Positions 1-8,131 are shown, counted from the first letter of the stretch. The stretch: 35,432 bases of DNA from UBA1161 sp049520395 (GCA_049520395.1 JBEKPV010000014.1:1-35432), one strand, 5' to 3'. The notes: generated from the letters alone by a model not told the origin. Numbers and translations: made by a program.

Positions 1-4
1 GCGG

Positions 5-292
5 ATGTTTCCTCGGAAGGAATTCCACGCGACGGTGCATAGCCGGCGGCTGGATCATTCGATTCCCGCGCATCAGGAGCCGCGGCTGAGCCTGGCCCTG
101 CGCGATCTGTCGCTGGGCGGGCTGTCGGCGATCACGGATCGTCCGCTTTCTGAAGGCGAACACCTGAGCGTCTTCTTTCCGCCGCAAGGCACGCTACGCG
201 GCTGGGATGCGTTCGGCCGAGTCATCCGCTGCGACCCCAGCGGGATGGGATACCGAATCGCCGTGGAATTCGATCCACTTCCGGCTGCTTAA
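5..292 (+). CDS. PilZ domain protein (start may lie upstream of window)
   Basis: A 95-residue protein made of little more than one PilZ domain, a fold that commonly binds cyclic-di-GMP and links it to motility, secretion or exopolysaccharide output. The core signature DLSLGGL is at residues 34-40, followed by the strand-rich segment with GRVIRCD and YRIAVEFD near the C-terminus. The N-terminal RxxxR nucleotide-binding motif is degenerate: PRKEFH has His where the second Arg is expected, so ligand binding is uncertain. Only four bases precede the ATG and they keep the frame open, so the true start and any Shine-Dalgarno site may lie outside the window. The domain call is firm, the c-di-GMP role is inference. 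Confidence 0.8.
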   Translation: MFPRKEFHATVHSRRLDHSIPAHQEPRLSLALRDLSLGGLSAITDRPLSEGEHLSVFFPPQGTLRGWDAFGRVIRCDPSGMGYRIAVEFDPLPAA

Positions 293-305
293 GCTATCTT
301 AATCC

Positions 306-401
306 CTTAATAGAGACAAAGAGACGGGGAGATCCCGGTGCGGCGGGCGGGTAACTGTGCGCGCTCAGCGGCGCCTATCGCCGGCAAGACGCAAAGACAC
401 A
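306..401. repeat. AGAGAC-type intergenic repeat copies
   Basis: Positions 306-329 read AATAGAGACAAAGAGACG plus GGGAGA, nearly the same as the left arm of the hairpin repeat at 2259-2282 (AATAGAGACGGAGAGACG then CAGAGA). A looser copy, AAGACGCAAAGACACAATGA, sits at 385-404. The first copy and the 2259 copy both lie directly after a coding stop. Short purine-rich repeats of this kind are common between genes in environmental bacteria; the function is unknown. Confidence 0.5.
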
Positions 402-490
402 ATGAAAGTCCGATCCATCTCGGGCGCTGCTTCGCGCGGCGTCTGGCCTTCAGCACGATAATCTGTCCGCACCACAGCGGCAGAAATGCG

Positions 491-518
491 TTGACTTTTG
501 TGAGCAAAGAAATATAAG
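491..518 (+). promoter_or_regulatory. sigma70-type promoter
   Basis: TTGACT at 491-496, a 16-nt spacer, then TATAAG at 513-518. Each hexamer differs from the sigma70 consensus at one position. Transcription would begin near 525, about 490 nt upstream of the PEP-CTERM gene, giving it a long leader or driving a separate short RNA. Confidence 0.55.
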
Positions 519-1014
519 GGGATGATGTAGGGTCGGGCATCCTCTGAATGGTTGCGCCGCTGGCCTGGGTTGGTAAGCGTGCACCGTGACGGGGTAGAGG
601 CATTTCCTCCTGGGTCTTTTTTTCCAGCCTGACAATTAGTGTGTTGCACTAACGGCTTGTCGTTGCTGCCGTCGATGGCAGATCGGCTCAGCGCGTCAAG
701 TGTTTCGCTTAGGGCTCGTCAAAACTGCTGGAAAGCAGCGGGAGCTTGGGGTGCGCTCCGCGTTTCATTGACGGCCTGGTGACGCTGCGCTGATCGGCGA
801 CGGATTCGGCGCTGGGATGGCTGGAAAGGAGGTTTATCGAGGTTCAAGATCACACGACTTTTGCGGGCGGGCTTACTAAGCGCTGACCAGGGAGCGATTG
901 TCGGTGTTGCGACGTGAGAGACTGCCATTGGCGTAGTCTGGACGCTGGTTTGGTACGCGCGGGAACGTTCTTGCGCGGAGAGTTCTTCGGCATAAAGAGA
1001 AAGGGAGAGCGACG

Positions 1015-2262
1015 ATGAGAGATGATTCATTTGGCTTCAAACGGTTGGTGTCAGGGTTGGCATTGTGTTCGACGGTGATTCTGACGAGCCCAAGATGGGC
1101 GCAAGCGCGGGTCTCGGTGGCACAAGCGGGGATCACCGCGGTGGGGGAGCCGGATGTGGACAGAGCGGCGGGGGCGGCAATGCCGACGGTGCTAATCGAG
1201 ACGTTTACCGGCGTTTCCGCGGGGGCTCAGAATCTGGTCCGGGGCGGGGACGCGAACCTTGTGGTTCCGGGAAGCACGGCCTATGTAAGCGGCTCATTTG
1301 GCGTCGCCGACCCTGCTGGCGGTGGCGCTGCCGCCCTTATGTTCGGCAACGTAAACGCCCGCACCGACAAAATCTATGAGACGATCAACACGGCAACGCC
1401 GCCAACTCCGCCGATTGCCAAGCCGGGGAAACTCTATTTTTTGACGACGACGGACAACGCGACAGCGATAACCGATTCAGCCACGGGATATTATTATCCC
1501 AAAGGGGCGTTTATTGCGCCGAACGGTGAACGACTGGCGGCTCAGGTTTTGATTACGCCCAAAGCGCCGGCTTTCACGATAACGGGCGCTAAAGTCATCG
1601 ATCCGTATCCGATCGTGGCGGTGTCGGGGGAGGATAATTCGAATAGCTTTAATACGTACGCGTACACAGCCGAGATTGGGGGACAGGACGCCACAGACCC
1701 GGACAACATCAATTCAGATGATCCGACCACGACGCCGACCGCGCTCTCGGTCGGCGGGACGGGGCAGGTGACGTCGATGGAATATTTTGCCGACGACAGT
1801 AACGATCCCACGTTCAATACGACGCAGTCCGATCCGATCTGGGATTTCGCGATATCGCTGGACACTATGAACGGGGCGCCGGAGTTGGAGGCGTCGTTCA
1901 CGTATGATCCGAGCCGATTGTCGTTCGATGGCCCGGCGCCGACCGCCGGCGAATTGCTGAGCGACCTGCTGGCCGATGAGAACGTTCTTGACGCCAATAA
2001 TCTTCCCGAGGTCAGTTACACCACGGACGGCGTGGACTCGGCGGCATTCTGCATCAATGACGCGATCGATTTGTTCTCTGGAACCTATACGGCACTGGAT
2101 AACGCGAATTCGATGGATTCGAGTATTTCGAGCGACATCGACTTCAGTTTCGGCGATGCGGCGGCGGCGACGGTACCGGAGCCGGCATCGGCGAGTTTGT
2201 TGGGTATCGGGGCGCTAATGCTGGTTCGGCGGAGGCGGGCGGGGGGAACGAGCCTTGAATAG
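1015..2262 (+). CDS. PEP-CTERM sorting domain protein, secreted
   Basis: A 415-residue exported protein of unknown function. The N-terminus is a signal peptide (positive start, hydrophobic LVSGLALCSTVILTS, likely cleavage after WAQA near residue 31). The C-terminus is a PEP-CTERM sorting signal: VPEPASAS, a hydrophobic helix LLGIGALMLV, then RRRR. In the known system such signals are recognised by an exosortase, which anchors or releases the protein at the cell envelope. The body is rich in Asp, Ser, Thr and Ala, as in planctomycete surface proteins, with no recognised domain. The start is supported by GGGAG at 1003-1007, seven bases before the ATG. No exosortase gene lies in this window. Confidence 0.85.
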   Translation: MRDDSFGFKRLVSGLALCSTVILTSPRWAQARVSVAQAGITAVGEPDVDRAAGAAMPTVLIETFTGVSAGAQNLVRGGDANLVVPGSTAYVSGSFGVADPAGGGAAALMFGNVNARTDKIYETINTATPPTPPIAKPGKLYFLTTTDNATAITDSATGYYYPKGAFIAPNGERLAAQVLITPKAPAFTITGAKVIDPYPIVAVSGEDNSNSFNTYAYTAEIGGQDATDPDNINSDDPTTTPTALSVGGTGQVTSMEYFADDSNDPTFNTTQSDPIWDFAISLDTMNGAPELEASFTYDPSRLSFDGPAPTAGELLSDLLADENVLDANNLPEVSYTTDGVDSAAFCINDAIDLFSGTYTALDNANSMDSSISSDIDFSFGDAAAATVPEPASASLLGIGALMLVRRRRAGGTSLE

Positions 2263-2354
2263 AGACGGAGAGACGCAGAGAGGGAGTGCGGATCGCCTTG
2301 TAAAAGCTGCCGTTCCGCGCTCCGTATCTGCGTCTCTTACTCTCTTCGTCTCTT
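2261..2354. repeat. Long imperfect inverted repeat (hairpin), AGAGACG type
   Basis: The left arm 2261-2292 pairs with the right arm 2314-2354 around a 21-nt loop. The outer AGAGACG (2261-2267) matches CGTCTCT (2347-2353); the middle GAGACGCAGA (2270-2279) matches TCTGCGTCTC (2327-2336); the inner AGTGCGGA (2285-2292) pairs with TCCGCGCT (2314-2321) using one G-T pair. An 8-nt bulge lies on the right arm. The stem is about 30 bp with few mismatches. It begins at the PEP-CTERM stop codon and ends just before tatC's -10 element. It lacks a T-tract, so a REP-like or miniature repeat element or an mRNA-stabilising hairpin fits better than a classical terminator. Confidence 0.65.
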
Positions 2355-2360
2355 CCCCAT

Positions 2361-2366
2361 TACAAT
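2361..2366 (+). promoter_or_regulatory. -10 element for leaderless tatC
   Basis: TACAAT ends six bases before the tatC ATG. With usual -10 to start-site geometry, transcription would begin at or next to the A of the ATG. No Shine-Dalgarno sequence is present and no convincing -35 is seen. Confidence 0.5.
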
Positions 2367-2372
2367 TCGGGG

Positions 2373-3323
2373 ATGCCGCCGGATGCTTCGGATTTTGATC
2401 CGACCCAATTCCAGATGTCGATTGGCGATCACCTGGAGGAGCTGCGCCGGCGGATTTTGCTGGCGCTGCTGGGGATCGCGGTGGTAGGGGTGGGTTGTTT
2501 GGCGGTGGGGCAGAGGCTGGTGGGTATTTTCTGCCGGCCGCTTTTTGATGCGCTGCAGAAATCGGATTTGAATCCGCAGATTTTTACCGAACAGCTTGCC
2601 GACGGGTTCATGGTCTATTTGAAGATCAGCCTGATCGTGGCGGCGGCGCTGGCCTCTCCCTGGGTTATTTATCAGCTTTGGCAGTTTGTTTCGGCAGGGC
2701 TCTATCCGCACGAGCGGCGGGCAGTGACGCGATATATTCCGCTGAGCATTGTGCTGATGATCAGCGGGATGCTGTTTGTTTATTTTTTGGTGCTGCCGTG
2801 GTCGCTGCAATTTTTTATTCGATTTACGGTGGGAATTCCGCTGCCGCCATTGACGCACAACTATTCCGGGACGCCGGACGCGACTCAGCCTAGTTTTGTG
2901 CAGACGCTTTCGGGTGATCCGGATCGGCCTGTAGAGGGGCGGTTTTGGTTCGATGCGTCAGAGAATCGGCTCAAGATGTTCAGCGGGGGGAGAATCCGAG
3001 TGATACCGTTCGGTTCGGACTCACTGCTGTCGACTCATTTTACGCTGCCGGATTATGTGGATCTGGTTTTGCAGCTTTTGCTGACGTTTGGACTGGCGTT
3101 TCAGTTGCCGCTGGTGGTGATGGCGCTGGCGAAACTGGGGATCGTGGATATTGATACCCTCAAACTGTGGCGGCGTTATGTCTATTTTGCGCTGTGTGTA
3201 ATCGCGGCGGCTTTGGCGCCGGGGGATGTGGTGACGGCGACCATCGCGCTGATGATTCCCCTCATTTTGCTCTATGAACTGGGGATTTTCCTCGCAAAAC
3301 TGAACCCGCGGAAGGTTGATTAG
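2373..3323 (+). CDS. tatC: TatC, twin-arginine translocase subunit
   Basis: Core membrane subunit of the Tat system, which recognises twin-arginine signal peptides and exports folded proteins across the cytoplasmic membrane. The hallmark HLEELRRRI is at residues 20-28 (functional Glu22/Glu23) and YPHERR at 111-116 (Glu114). Hydrophobic segments follow the six-helix TatC pattern, with AALAPGDVVTA near the fifth helix. At 316 residues it is about 60 longer than E. coli TatC. The excess lies between helices 3 and 4, residues about 152-224, and includes FWFDASENRLKMFSGG (191-206). tatA/tatB are not in the window. It is probably the first gene of a rightward unit with the FkbM methyltransferase, 44 bp downstream. 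Confidence 0.95.
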   Translation: MPPDASDFDPTQFQMSIGDHLEELRRRILLALLGIAVVGVGCLAVGQRLVGIFCRPLFDALQKSDLNPQIFTEQLADGFMVYLKISLIVAAALASPWVIYQLWQFVSAGLYPHERRAVTRYIPLSIVLMISGMLFVYFLVLPWSLQFFIRFTVGIPLPPLTHNYSGTPDATQPSFVQTLSGDPDRPVEGRFWFDASENRLKMFSGGRIRVIPFGSDSLLSTHFTLPDYVDLVLQLLLTFGLAFQLPLVVMALAKLGIVDIDTLKLWRRYVYFALCVIAAALAPGDVVTATIALMIPLILLYELGIFLAKLNPRKVD

Positions 3324-3354
3324 TAGGGGCTGGTTTTCAGAGCGGGGAATGTGC

Positions 3355-3360
3355 TACAGT
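3355..3360 (+). promoter_or_regulatory. -10 element for leaderless FkbM gene
   Basis: TACAGT followed by seven bases and the GTG start at 3368. There is no Shine-Dalgarno sequence. It has the same geometry as the tatC, purL and ACT-protein starts. Confidence 0.45.
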
Positions 3361-3367
3361 CGGGCGG

Positions 3368-4138
3368 GTGAAGCGCCATTTTAAGATCATTTTTCGGGAT
3401 TTTTTGGGGCTTTGGTCGGTGTGCGGGCCGGGGGTGGCGCTGCATTGGCTTTGGGCGGTGATGACGCATTTGCCGGCGTGCCGTCGGGCGGGAAATTTGC
3501 AGCCTGCGGATGCGGCGGTGGGAGATGGGCCGTTTCGGCTGACACTCGGCGGGGCGCGGGCTAGTTTGGGGGGGAGGCGAGTGCTGACGGGGATTCGGGA
3601 GCTTTGGGTGCGGAATGTTTATTTGCGCGGGCCGCTGAGTATTCCGCCGGATGCGAATGTGGTGGATTTGGGTGCGAACTGCGGGACGTTTACGGCGCTG
3701 GCGCTGGGGCATGGGAATGGGGTGCACGTGGTGGCCGTGGAAGCCGATGGGGCCGAATGCAAAAAATTGGAGGCGATGCTTTCGCTGAATCGGTGGCAGA
3801 GCCGGGTGAAACTGATTAACGCGTTTGTGGGGGGGAAGACCCATGTGCAGGAGGGGATGTCGCCGGTGAAGTGGATCACGCAGAAGGAGATTGTGGAGGC
3901 GGTGGGCGGGGGCCGCGTGCATTTGCTGAAGTGCGATATCGAGGGGAGCGAGTTCGAGCTTTTTTCGGGGGAGAATCCGCTGCTGGAGATCACGGATCAG
4001 ATCACCATGGAAGTGCATCCGGATTTGGGGGACGCGGCGGCGCTGCTGGAGAAACTGAAAGAGGCGGGGTTTGAACTGACGACGGATGAATTTCCGCCGA
4101 CGATTGTCGTCAGGGCACAGAGGAAAAAGGGGAACTGA
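3368..4138 (+). CDS. FkbM family methyltransferase
   Basis: A 256-residue SAM-dependent methyltransferase of the FkbM family, which often O-methylates sugars in exported glycans. The SAM-binding motif I is VDLGANCGTFT at residues 99-109, the acidic end of strand 2 is VAVEAD at 123-128, and the family-typical KCDIEGSEFE is at 188-197. The N-terminal ~90 residues are a basic, partly hydrophobic extension. Translation starts at GTG. The stop overlaps the ATG of the next gene by one base (TGATG at 4136-4140), so the two are probably translationally coupled and may act on the same glycan. The substrate is not known. Confidence 0.85.
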   Translation: MKRHFKIIFRDFLGLWSVCGPGVALHWLWAVMTHLPACRRAGNLQPADAAVGDGPFRLTLGGARASLGGRRVLTGIRELWVRNVYLRGPLSIPPDANVVDLGANCGTFTALALGHGNGVHVVAVEADGAECKKLEAMLSLNRWQSRVKLINAFVGGKTHVQEGMSPVKWITQKEIVEAVGGGRVHLLKCDIEGSEFELFSGENPLLEITDQITMEVHPDLGDAAALLEKLKEAGFELTTDEFPPTIVVRAQRKKGN

Positions 4139-5853
4139 TGGAGAATGAGGCTGGAGGAGATTGCTGTTCTCGCCCGGCGCTCGGGGCGCTTTTTCTGTTG
4201 CTTCTTGCGTCGGCGGGGATTTTGGCCGCGAATTTTCCCGGCAAATTTGATCTGCGCAATGGGGATGAATCGTTTTATGTGCACAGTGGGCTGGCGATGT
4301 GGGAGGGGATTACGCCGAGTGCGAAATATGCGCCGGCGGGGCCGCAAACCTGGATCAGTTGGGTTTATGCGGCGGGGTATTCGGCGCGGGATTTTATTCG
4401 GCCGGGGGCGGAGGTGCGGGCGGCGCCGGGGGTGCTGAAGCCGTTTGTGGCGGCGAATCAGGCGCTGTTTGATATTTACCGGGATTGGCACGTTTTGCGG
4501 GAGATCGAAGTTGGGGCGAACGATTTGGTTTTTCTGGCGGCCGTCGCGGCGGGGTTTGGATTGGGATGGAAACGGGCCAAGGGGTTTCCGCTGGCGGGGG
4601 CAATTTTGGTGGGGGGGATGACGGCGGCGCTGCCGCTGTTTGTCAGATTGAGCGGGGAGGCGCGCCCGTATGTGATGGCGTGGAGTTTTGGGATTATCGC
4701 GCTTTATTTTTCAGCGGGGCCTCGGCGGCGGGGTTGCGCTTCGGCGATTGCGCTGGGACTGGGGATCGGGTGCCGGGTGGATATGGTTTTATTACTGCCG
4801 CTGGTGTTCGCGGATTTGGCCGAGGGGGATGGGACAATTGGAGTGCGTGTGGGGAAATCGGCTCGGTATACGCTGGTGGTGGCGCTGGTGGTTTATCTGA
4901 TCGCGCCCTGGTCGGTGACAAATTTGATTGGGAATTTACGGTCGATTGCCACGGTGGGCCTGGCGCGGCCGAAGGGGGGATGGGTTTCGATCTCCAATAC
5001 CCTTCGCGAGATTTTTTGGAGTAATGGGCTGGGAGTGGTTTTGGCGCTGGGTGTGGCGGGGCTGATTTTTGTGAAGCCTTGGGGGCGTAAAGTCGCGGCG
5101 GTTTATGTGCTTTTGCTGGCGGCGAGCATGCTGAAAGCGACGGCCTGGGGGTTGCAGCACCAGGGGGGGCCGGTGGTGGCGGTCATTACGTTTTCAGCGG
5201 TGGGGTTGGCGATTGTGGGTGAGCGGTGGCCGCGGGCGGTTTGGTGGGTGGTGGGGGCGGCGATTTTGTTGCCGATGATTCAGACGGTGAGGGATGTGCA
5301 TCAGCGGCGGGCGGCTTACGTGCAGGATTATGCAGTCGCCTGGCTGCAGCGGCATGTGCCGGCGGGGACGATCGTTTATACGACCGAGGAGATCAAGAAT
5401 CCGCTGCCAACGGCGGCGGCGGCGGATGCGATTTGGGATGAGGTGAATCATACGGGGGCCTGGACGCTGAAGGTGACGACGTCGCTGAAGCGATTCAATG
5501 TGGGTGCGGTGAATTTGCCGCGGGCGTTTTCGGAAGAGGATATGATTTTGGAGAAAGGGATTCGGCGCGGGTGGTATATTCTGGGGAGCCGGCCGACGCT
5601 GGATGTGCCGCGGTATGATATTCGGATTTTTAACGATTCGCCGATTTATAGTATGTCGCAGGATGATGTGGCGGAGATGTATCGGAAGGACGGCGGGGTT
5701 TTAATTGATTACGACAATCATGGGCCGCCGCCGAAGGATGTAGGGGCGCCGGTGATTGAGTGGGTTAATGCGCAGGGATACGGGTGTCATATTTATTGCT
5801 CCGGGGATGTGATGGCGCATTTGATCGATGCGCAGAATATTTCGGCGTGGTGA
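4138..5853 (+). CDS. GT-C/PMT-like polytopic membrane protein
   Basis: A 571-residue membrane protein resembling GT-C glycosyltransferases (ArnT/PMT superfamily), which transfer sugars from lipid-phosphate donors outside the cytoplasmic membrane. After helix 1 comes DLRNGDESFYVHSG (residues 38-51), whose Asp43-Glu44 sits where these enzymes carry the acidic catalytic loop. The loop also contains a long soluble stretch before helix 2. Several further transmembrane segments span about residues 110-380, and the C-terminal ~190 residues are soluble and not recognised. It is coupled to the FkbM gene by a one-base overlap. The fold assignment rests on topology and one motif, so a specific sugar or acceptor cannot be named. 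Confidence 0.6.
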   Translation: MENEAGGDCCSRPALGALFLLLLASAGILAANFPGKFDLRNGDESFYVHSGLAMWEGITPSAKYAPAGPQTWISWVYAAGYSARDFIRPGAEVRAAPGVLKPFVAANQALFDIYRDWHVLREIEVGANDLVFLAAVAAGFGLGWKRAKGFPLAGAILVGGMTAALPLFVRLSGEARPYVMAWSFGIIALYFSAGPRRRGCASAIALGLGIGCRVDMVLLLPLVFADLAEGDGTIGVRVGKSARYTLVVALVVYLIAPWSVTNLIGNLRSIATVGLARPKGGWVSISNTLREIFWSNGLGVVLALGVAGLIFVKPWGRKVAAVYVLLLAASMLKATAWGLQHQGGPVVAVITFSAVGLAIVGERWPRAVWWVVGAAILLPMIQTVRDVHQRRAAYVQDYAVAWLQRHVPAGTIVYTTEEIKNPLPTAAAADAIWDEVNHTGAWTLKVTTSLKRFNVGAVNLPRAFSEEDMILEKGIRRGWYILGSRPTLDVPRYDIRIFNDSPIYSMSQDDVAEMYRKDGGVLIDYDNHGPPPKDVGAPVIEWVNAQGYGCHIYCSGDVMAHLIDAQNISAW

Positions 5854-5860
5854 TGTGGAA

Positions 5861-5887
5861 ATAAAAAACCCACGGCAGCGCCGTGGG
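5861..5887 (-). terminator. Rho-independent terminator of the LysM gene
   Basis: A perfect 8-bp stem, CCCACGGC (5869-5876) and GCCGTGGG (5880-5887), with loop AGC. Read on the minus strand the stem is followed by TTTTTTAT, so it terminates the leftward LysM gene ending at 5925. The plus-strand side has no T-run, so termination of the rightward gene ending at 5853 would be weaker. Confidence 0.85.
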
Positions 5888-5924
5888 TGTTCTGGACGGG
5901 GGATTTTCTTGTTGGGTTAGACGA

Positions 5925-6293
5925 TCACGGGAGGGTGATGGTCTGGCCGATTTTTAGTTTGCTGGGTTCCAGGCCTGGGTTGGCGTCGACGATTTGTTTC
6001 CATTTGTGGCCGTCGCCGTAGTGAGTGGCGGCGATTTTCCACAGGGTGTCGCCCGGCTTGACGGTGTAGCTGCCGCCGGTGATGGGGGCGGCGCTCATGT
6101 TGGGCGTGGAGACGGCGGCTGGGTCAGGGGCCGCGGTTTCAACCGGGGGAGCATAGGCTTCCTGAGTGGGGGCGGCTGGGGGGGCGGTTAGGTCCAGGGT
6201 CGACGCGTCGGCCGAGGGTTTGCTGGTGTTATCGCTCTGACAGCCTACGACGCCTAGCAGGGCCAGGCCCATTAATCCGATCGCCAGTTTCAC
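5925..6293 (-). CDS. LysM domain lipoprotein
   Basis: A 122-residue predicted lipoprotein. The signal peptide MKLAIGLMGLALLGVVGC ends in a plausible, non-optimal lipobox with lipidated Cys18. A Pro/Ala/Thr-rich linker leads to one LysM domain at the C-terminus (SYTVKPGDTLWKIAATHYGD onward, ending QTITLP), the typical peptidoglycan-binding module. I chose the GTG at 6293 because GGAGG (minus-strand reading of 6299-6303) lies five bases before it; an in-frame TTG at 6305 overlaps that site and is unlikely. A strong terminator follows. The likely role is as an envelope protein tethered to the membrane and touching the wall, which fits the recycling genes elsewhere in the window. Confidence 0.85.
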   Translation of the reverse strand: MKLAIGLMGLALLGVVGCQSDNTSKPSADASTLDLTAPPAAPTQEAYAPPVETAAPDPAAVSTPNMSAAPITGGSYTVKPGDTLWKIAATHYGDGHKWKQIVDANPGLEPSKLKIGQTITLP

Positions 6294-6373
6294 AGAAGCC
6301 TCCAATACTTAAATGACACCTCAAACTCAAGTTTGTTATCGGACGGGGTGGGGGTTGGGCTTGAATCTTTGGG

Positions 6374-6379
6374 TATCAT
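6374..6379 (+). promoter_or_regulatory. -10 element for leaderless hydrolase gene
   Basis: TATCAT ends six bases before the ATG at 6386. No Shine-Dalgarno sequence is present between the hexamer and the start codon. Confidence 0.45.
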
Positions 6380-6385
6380 CGCGGT

Positions 6386-7342
6386 ATGTCGAGTCCGCAG
6401 CTTACTTTGGCGGGGATTTTTGTTTTGATCGGCGCGGGGCTGGCGATGGGGCTGGTTTGGCTTGTGGCCCTGATTCTGCTGCGGCCGAGGCGGATGACCG
6501 ATGCGCGGGCGCTGGTGCGGCTGCGGAGGCTGTCGCCGGCGGATTTGGGGATGGAATTTGAGGAGCAGTCGTTTGGGGTTTTGGATGAATTTTCAGGAAG
6601 GAAGATCGGGATCGCGGGATGGTGGATTCCATGCCCCACGGGTTCGAATCGGTGCGTGATTCTCTTGCATGGGTATGCCGATGCAAAAGTCGGTGCGATT
6701 GCCTGGGGGCCAATGTTTCAGGCGCTGGGGTTTCACATCTTGGCCATTGATCTTCGGGCGCATGGGCAGAGCGAGGGAAAATACTCGACGGCGGGGTATT
6801 TTGAGCGCGAGGATGTGAGCCAGGTGATCGATCAAATCAGGGCGCGGAAGCCGGAGAAGACGGCGGAGATCGTTTTATTTGGGGCGAGTCTGGGGGCGGG
6901 GGTGGCGGCGGCGACGGGGGCAATGCGGGAGGATTTGATGGGTGTGATATTGGAGTCGCCGTTTGCGGATTATGAGCATGCGGTGATGCACCAGGCGGAT
7001 CGGGTCGGGATGCCGGGGAAGGGGTTTCAGCGGGCGGCGCTTTGGATGATGCAGCGGATCGCGCGGTGCGATTTTTCGGCGGTGCGGCCGGTGGATACGA
7101 TTGGGAAGATCACTTCTCCAGTCATGGTGATCGCTACTTCGGATGATCCGTTTGTTCCGGCGGAGGATTTGGCGGCGCTGCGGGCGGCAGTGGAGGGCCG
7201 GCGCGGGTTGGGAGTTTTTTGGGAGATCGCGGAGGCGCATCATTTGCTCGGGATCTTGCGCGATCCTGAGGAATATCGGCGGCGTATCAGTGAGTTTCTT
7301 ATGGAGTCGGGGCGCGTTGTGCGTCCGGAGTCTCGGCTGTAG
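6386..7342 (+). CDS. Membrane-anchored alpha/beta hydrolase
   Basis: A 318-residue serine hydrolase of the alpha/beta fold, anchored by one N-terminal transmembrane helix (residues about 7-33). The oxyanion-hole HGY is at 95-97, the nucleophile elbow GASLG at 166-170 (Ser168), the acid probably Asp254 in SDDPFVP, and the base His285 or His286 in EAHHL. DLRAHGQSEG (122-131) is typical of the YqiK/BEM46-like lipase and peptidase branch. The substrate cannot be told from sequence. The next gene follows after 45 bp on the same strand. Confidence 0.85.
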   Translation: MSSPQLTLAGIFVLIGAGLAMGLVWLVALILLRPRRMTDARALVRLRRLSPADLGMEFEEQSFGVLDEFSGRKIGIAGWWIPCPTGSNRCVILLHGYADAKVGAIAWGPMFQALGFHILAIDLRAHGQSEGKYSTAGYFEREDVSQVIDQIRARKPEKTAEIVLFGASLGAGVAAATGAMREDLMGVILESPFADYEHAVMHQADRVGMPGKGFQRAALWMMQRIARCDFSAVRPVDTIGKITSPVMVIATSDDPFVPAEDLAALRAAVEGRRGLGVFWEIAEAHHLLGILRDPEEYRRRISEFLMESGRVVRPESRL

Positions 7343-7387
7343 TATCCGGGGCGACCGGCCCCTTTCTTGTCTTTTCTCAATCTCACG

Positions 7388-8131
7388 ATGCTGGACGGGC
7401 TTCAATATTCCATTCTCAAGCGACTGGCGCCGGTGAATCCGACGGCGGCGGGGGCGGACCCATACCAGGGGCGAAATAAAACCAAGGTGCTCCTGGGCGA
7501 AAAAGTTCTGGAACAACTCCGCGGGAAGACGGTCCTGGATTTTGGGTGCGGGGATGGGCATGAATCGATCGAGCTGGCGCAGATGGGGGCGGCGCGAGTG
7601 ATCGGACTGGATAATCGGCAATCGGTGCTGGAAAAGGCGCGGAAGAACGCGGCGGCTTCGGGGGTGTTGGATCGGTGCGAGTTTGTCACCGATACATCTG
7701 AGAAAATCGATGCGATCGTCAGCCTGGATGCGTTTGAACATTTCAGCGATCCGGCGGGAGTGCTGAAGAAGATGCACCAGCTTTTGCCGGCGGGGGGGAG
7801 GGTTTATATCAGCTTTGGGCCGACGTGGTATCACCCGCGCGGGGGGCATCTTTTTTCGGTGATCCCTTGGGCGCATGTGATTTTTTCCGAGTCGGCGCTG
7901 ATTCGGTGGCGGAATGACGTACGCAAGGATGGAGCGAAGCGGTTCAGCGAAGTGGATGGGGGACTCAATCAGATGACGATTCGGCGATTTGAGAAATTGG
8001 TGGCGGAGAGCGATTTCTCGGTGGAGTCGATTGAGGCGGCGCCAATCCGGAAGCTGCGGTTTTTTCATAATCGGCTGACTCGGGAATTTTTTACGGCGGT
8101 GGTGCGGTGCCGACTGGTTAAGAAGGGTTGA
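7388..8131 (+). CDS. Class I SAM-dependent methyltransferase
   Basis: A 247-residue methyltransferase. Motif I is VLDFGCGDGHESIEL, motif II is VIGLDN, and the post-motif DAIVSLDAFEHFSDP is typical of the UbiE/UbiG-like Methyltransf_11 group. The ATG at 7388 is preferred over an in-frame TTG at 7367, because CTCAAT followed by six bases precedes it in the same geometry as the leaderless starts nearby. The gene end overlaps the convergent radical SAM gene by 14 bp. The acceptor substrate is unknown; many planctomycete relatives sit among glycan genes. Confidence 0.8.
   Translation: MLDGLQYSILKRLAPVNPTAAGADPYQGRNKTKVLLGEKVLEQLRGKTVLDFGCGDGHESIELAQMGAARVIGLDNRQSVLEKARKNAAASGVLDRCEFVTDTSEKIDAIVSLDAFEHFSDPAGVLKKMHQLLPAGGRVYISFGPTWYHPRGGHLFSVIPWAHVIFSESALIRWRNDVRKDGAKRFSEVDGGLNQMTIRRFEKLVAESDFSVESIEAAPIRKLRFFHNRLTREFFTAVVRCRLVKKG

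Larger units (their letters stand above)
293..1014. other. 722-bp intergenic region without a supported gene
   Basis: No reading frame here looks coding on either strand: the open stretches on the minus strand have no recognisable domain and low-complexity composition. The region holds an AGAGAC-type repeat just after the PilZ stop (306-325), a second looser copy (385-401), a sigma70-like promoter (491-518), a T7 run at 617-623 with only a weak stem before it, and an isolated perfect Shine-Dalgarno string at 825-833 with no start codon at usable distance. It probably serves as a long leader of the PEP-CTERM gene, or hides an unrecognised RNA. Confidence 0.5.

Noticed and set aside
597..623. 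T7 run with GAGG/CCTC as a possible terminator
   Set aside because: The stem is only four pairs and is separated from the T-run by several unpaired bases.
825..833. Perfect Shine-Dalgarno string AAAGGAGGT
   Set aside because: No ATG, GTG or TTG lies at working distance downstream in an open frame, so it does not mark a gene.
971..998. TTGCGC-16-TAAAGA as a promoter for the PEP-CTERM gene
   Set aside because: Transcription would start inside the Shine-Dalgarno site, and both hexamers are weak.
6648..6662. GGTTCGAATC-like string resembling a tRNA T-loop
   Set aside because: It lies inside the hydrolase coding region and no acceptor or anticodon arm can be formed around it.
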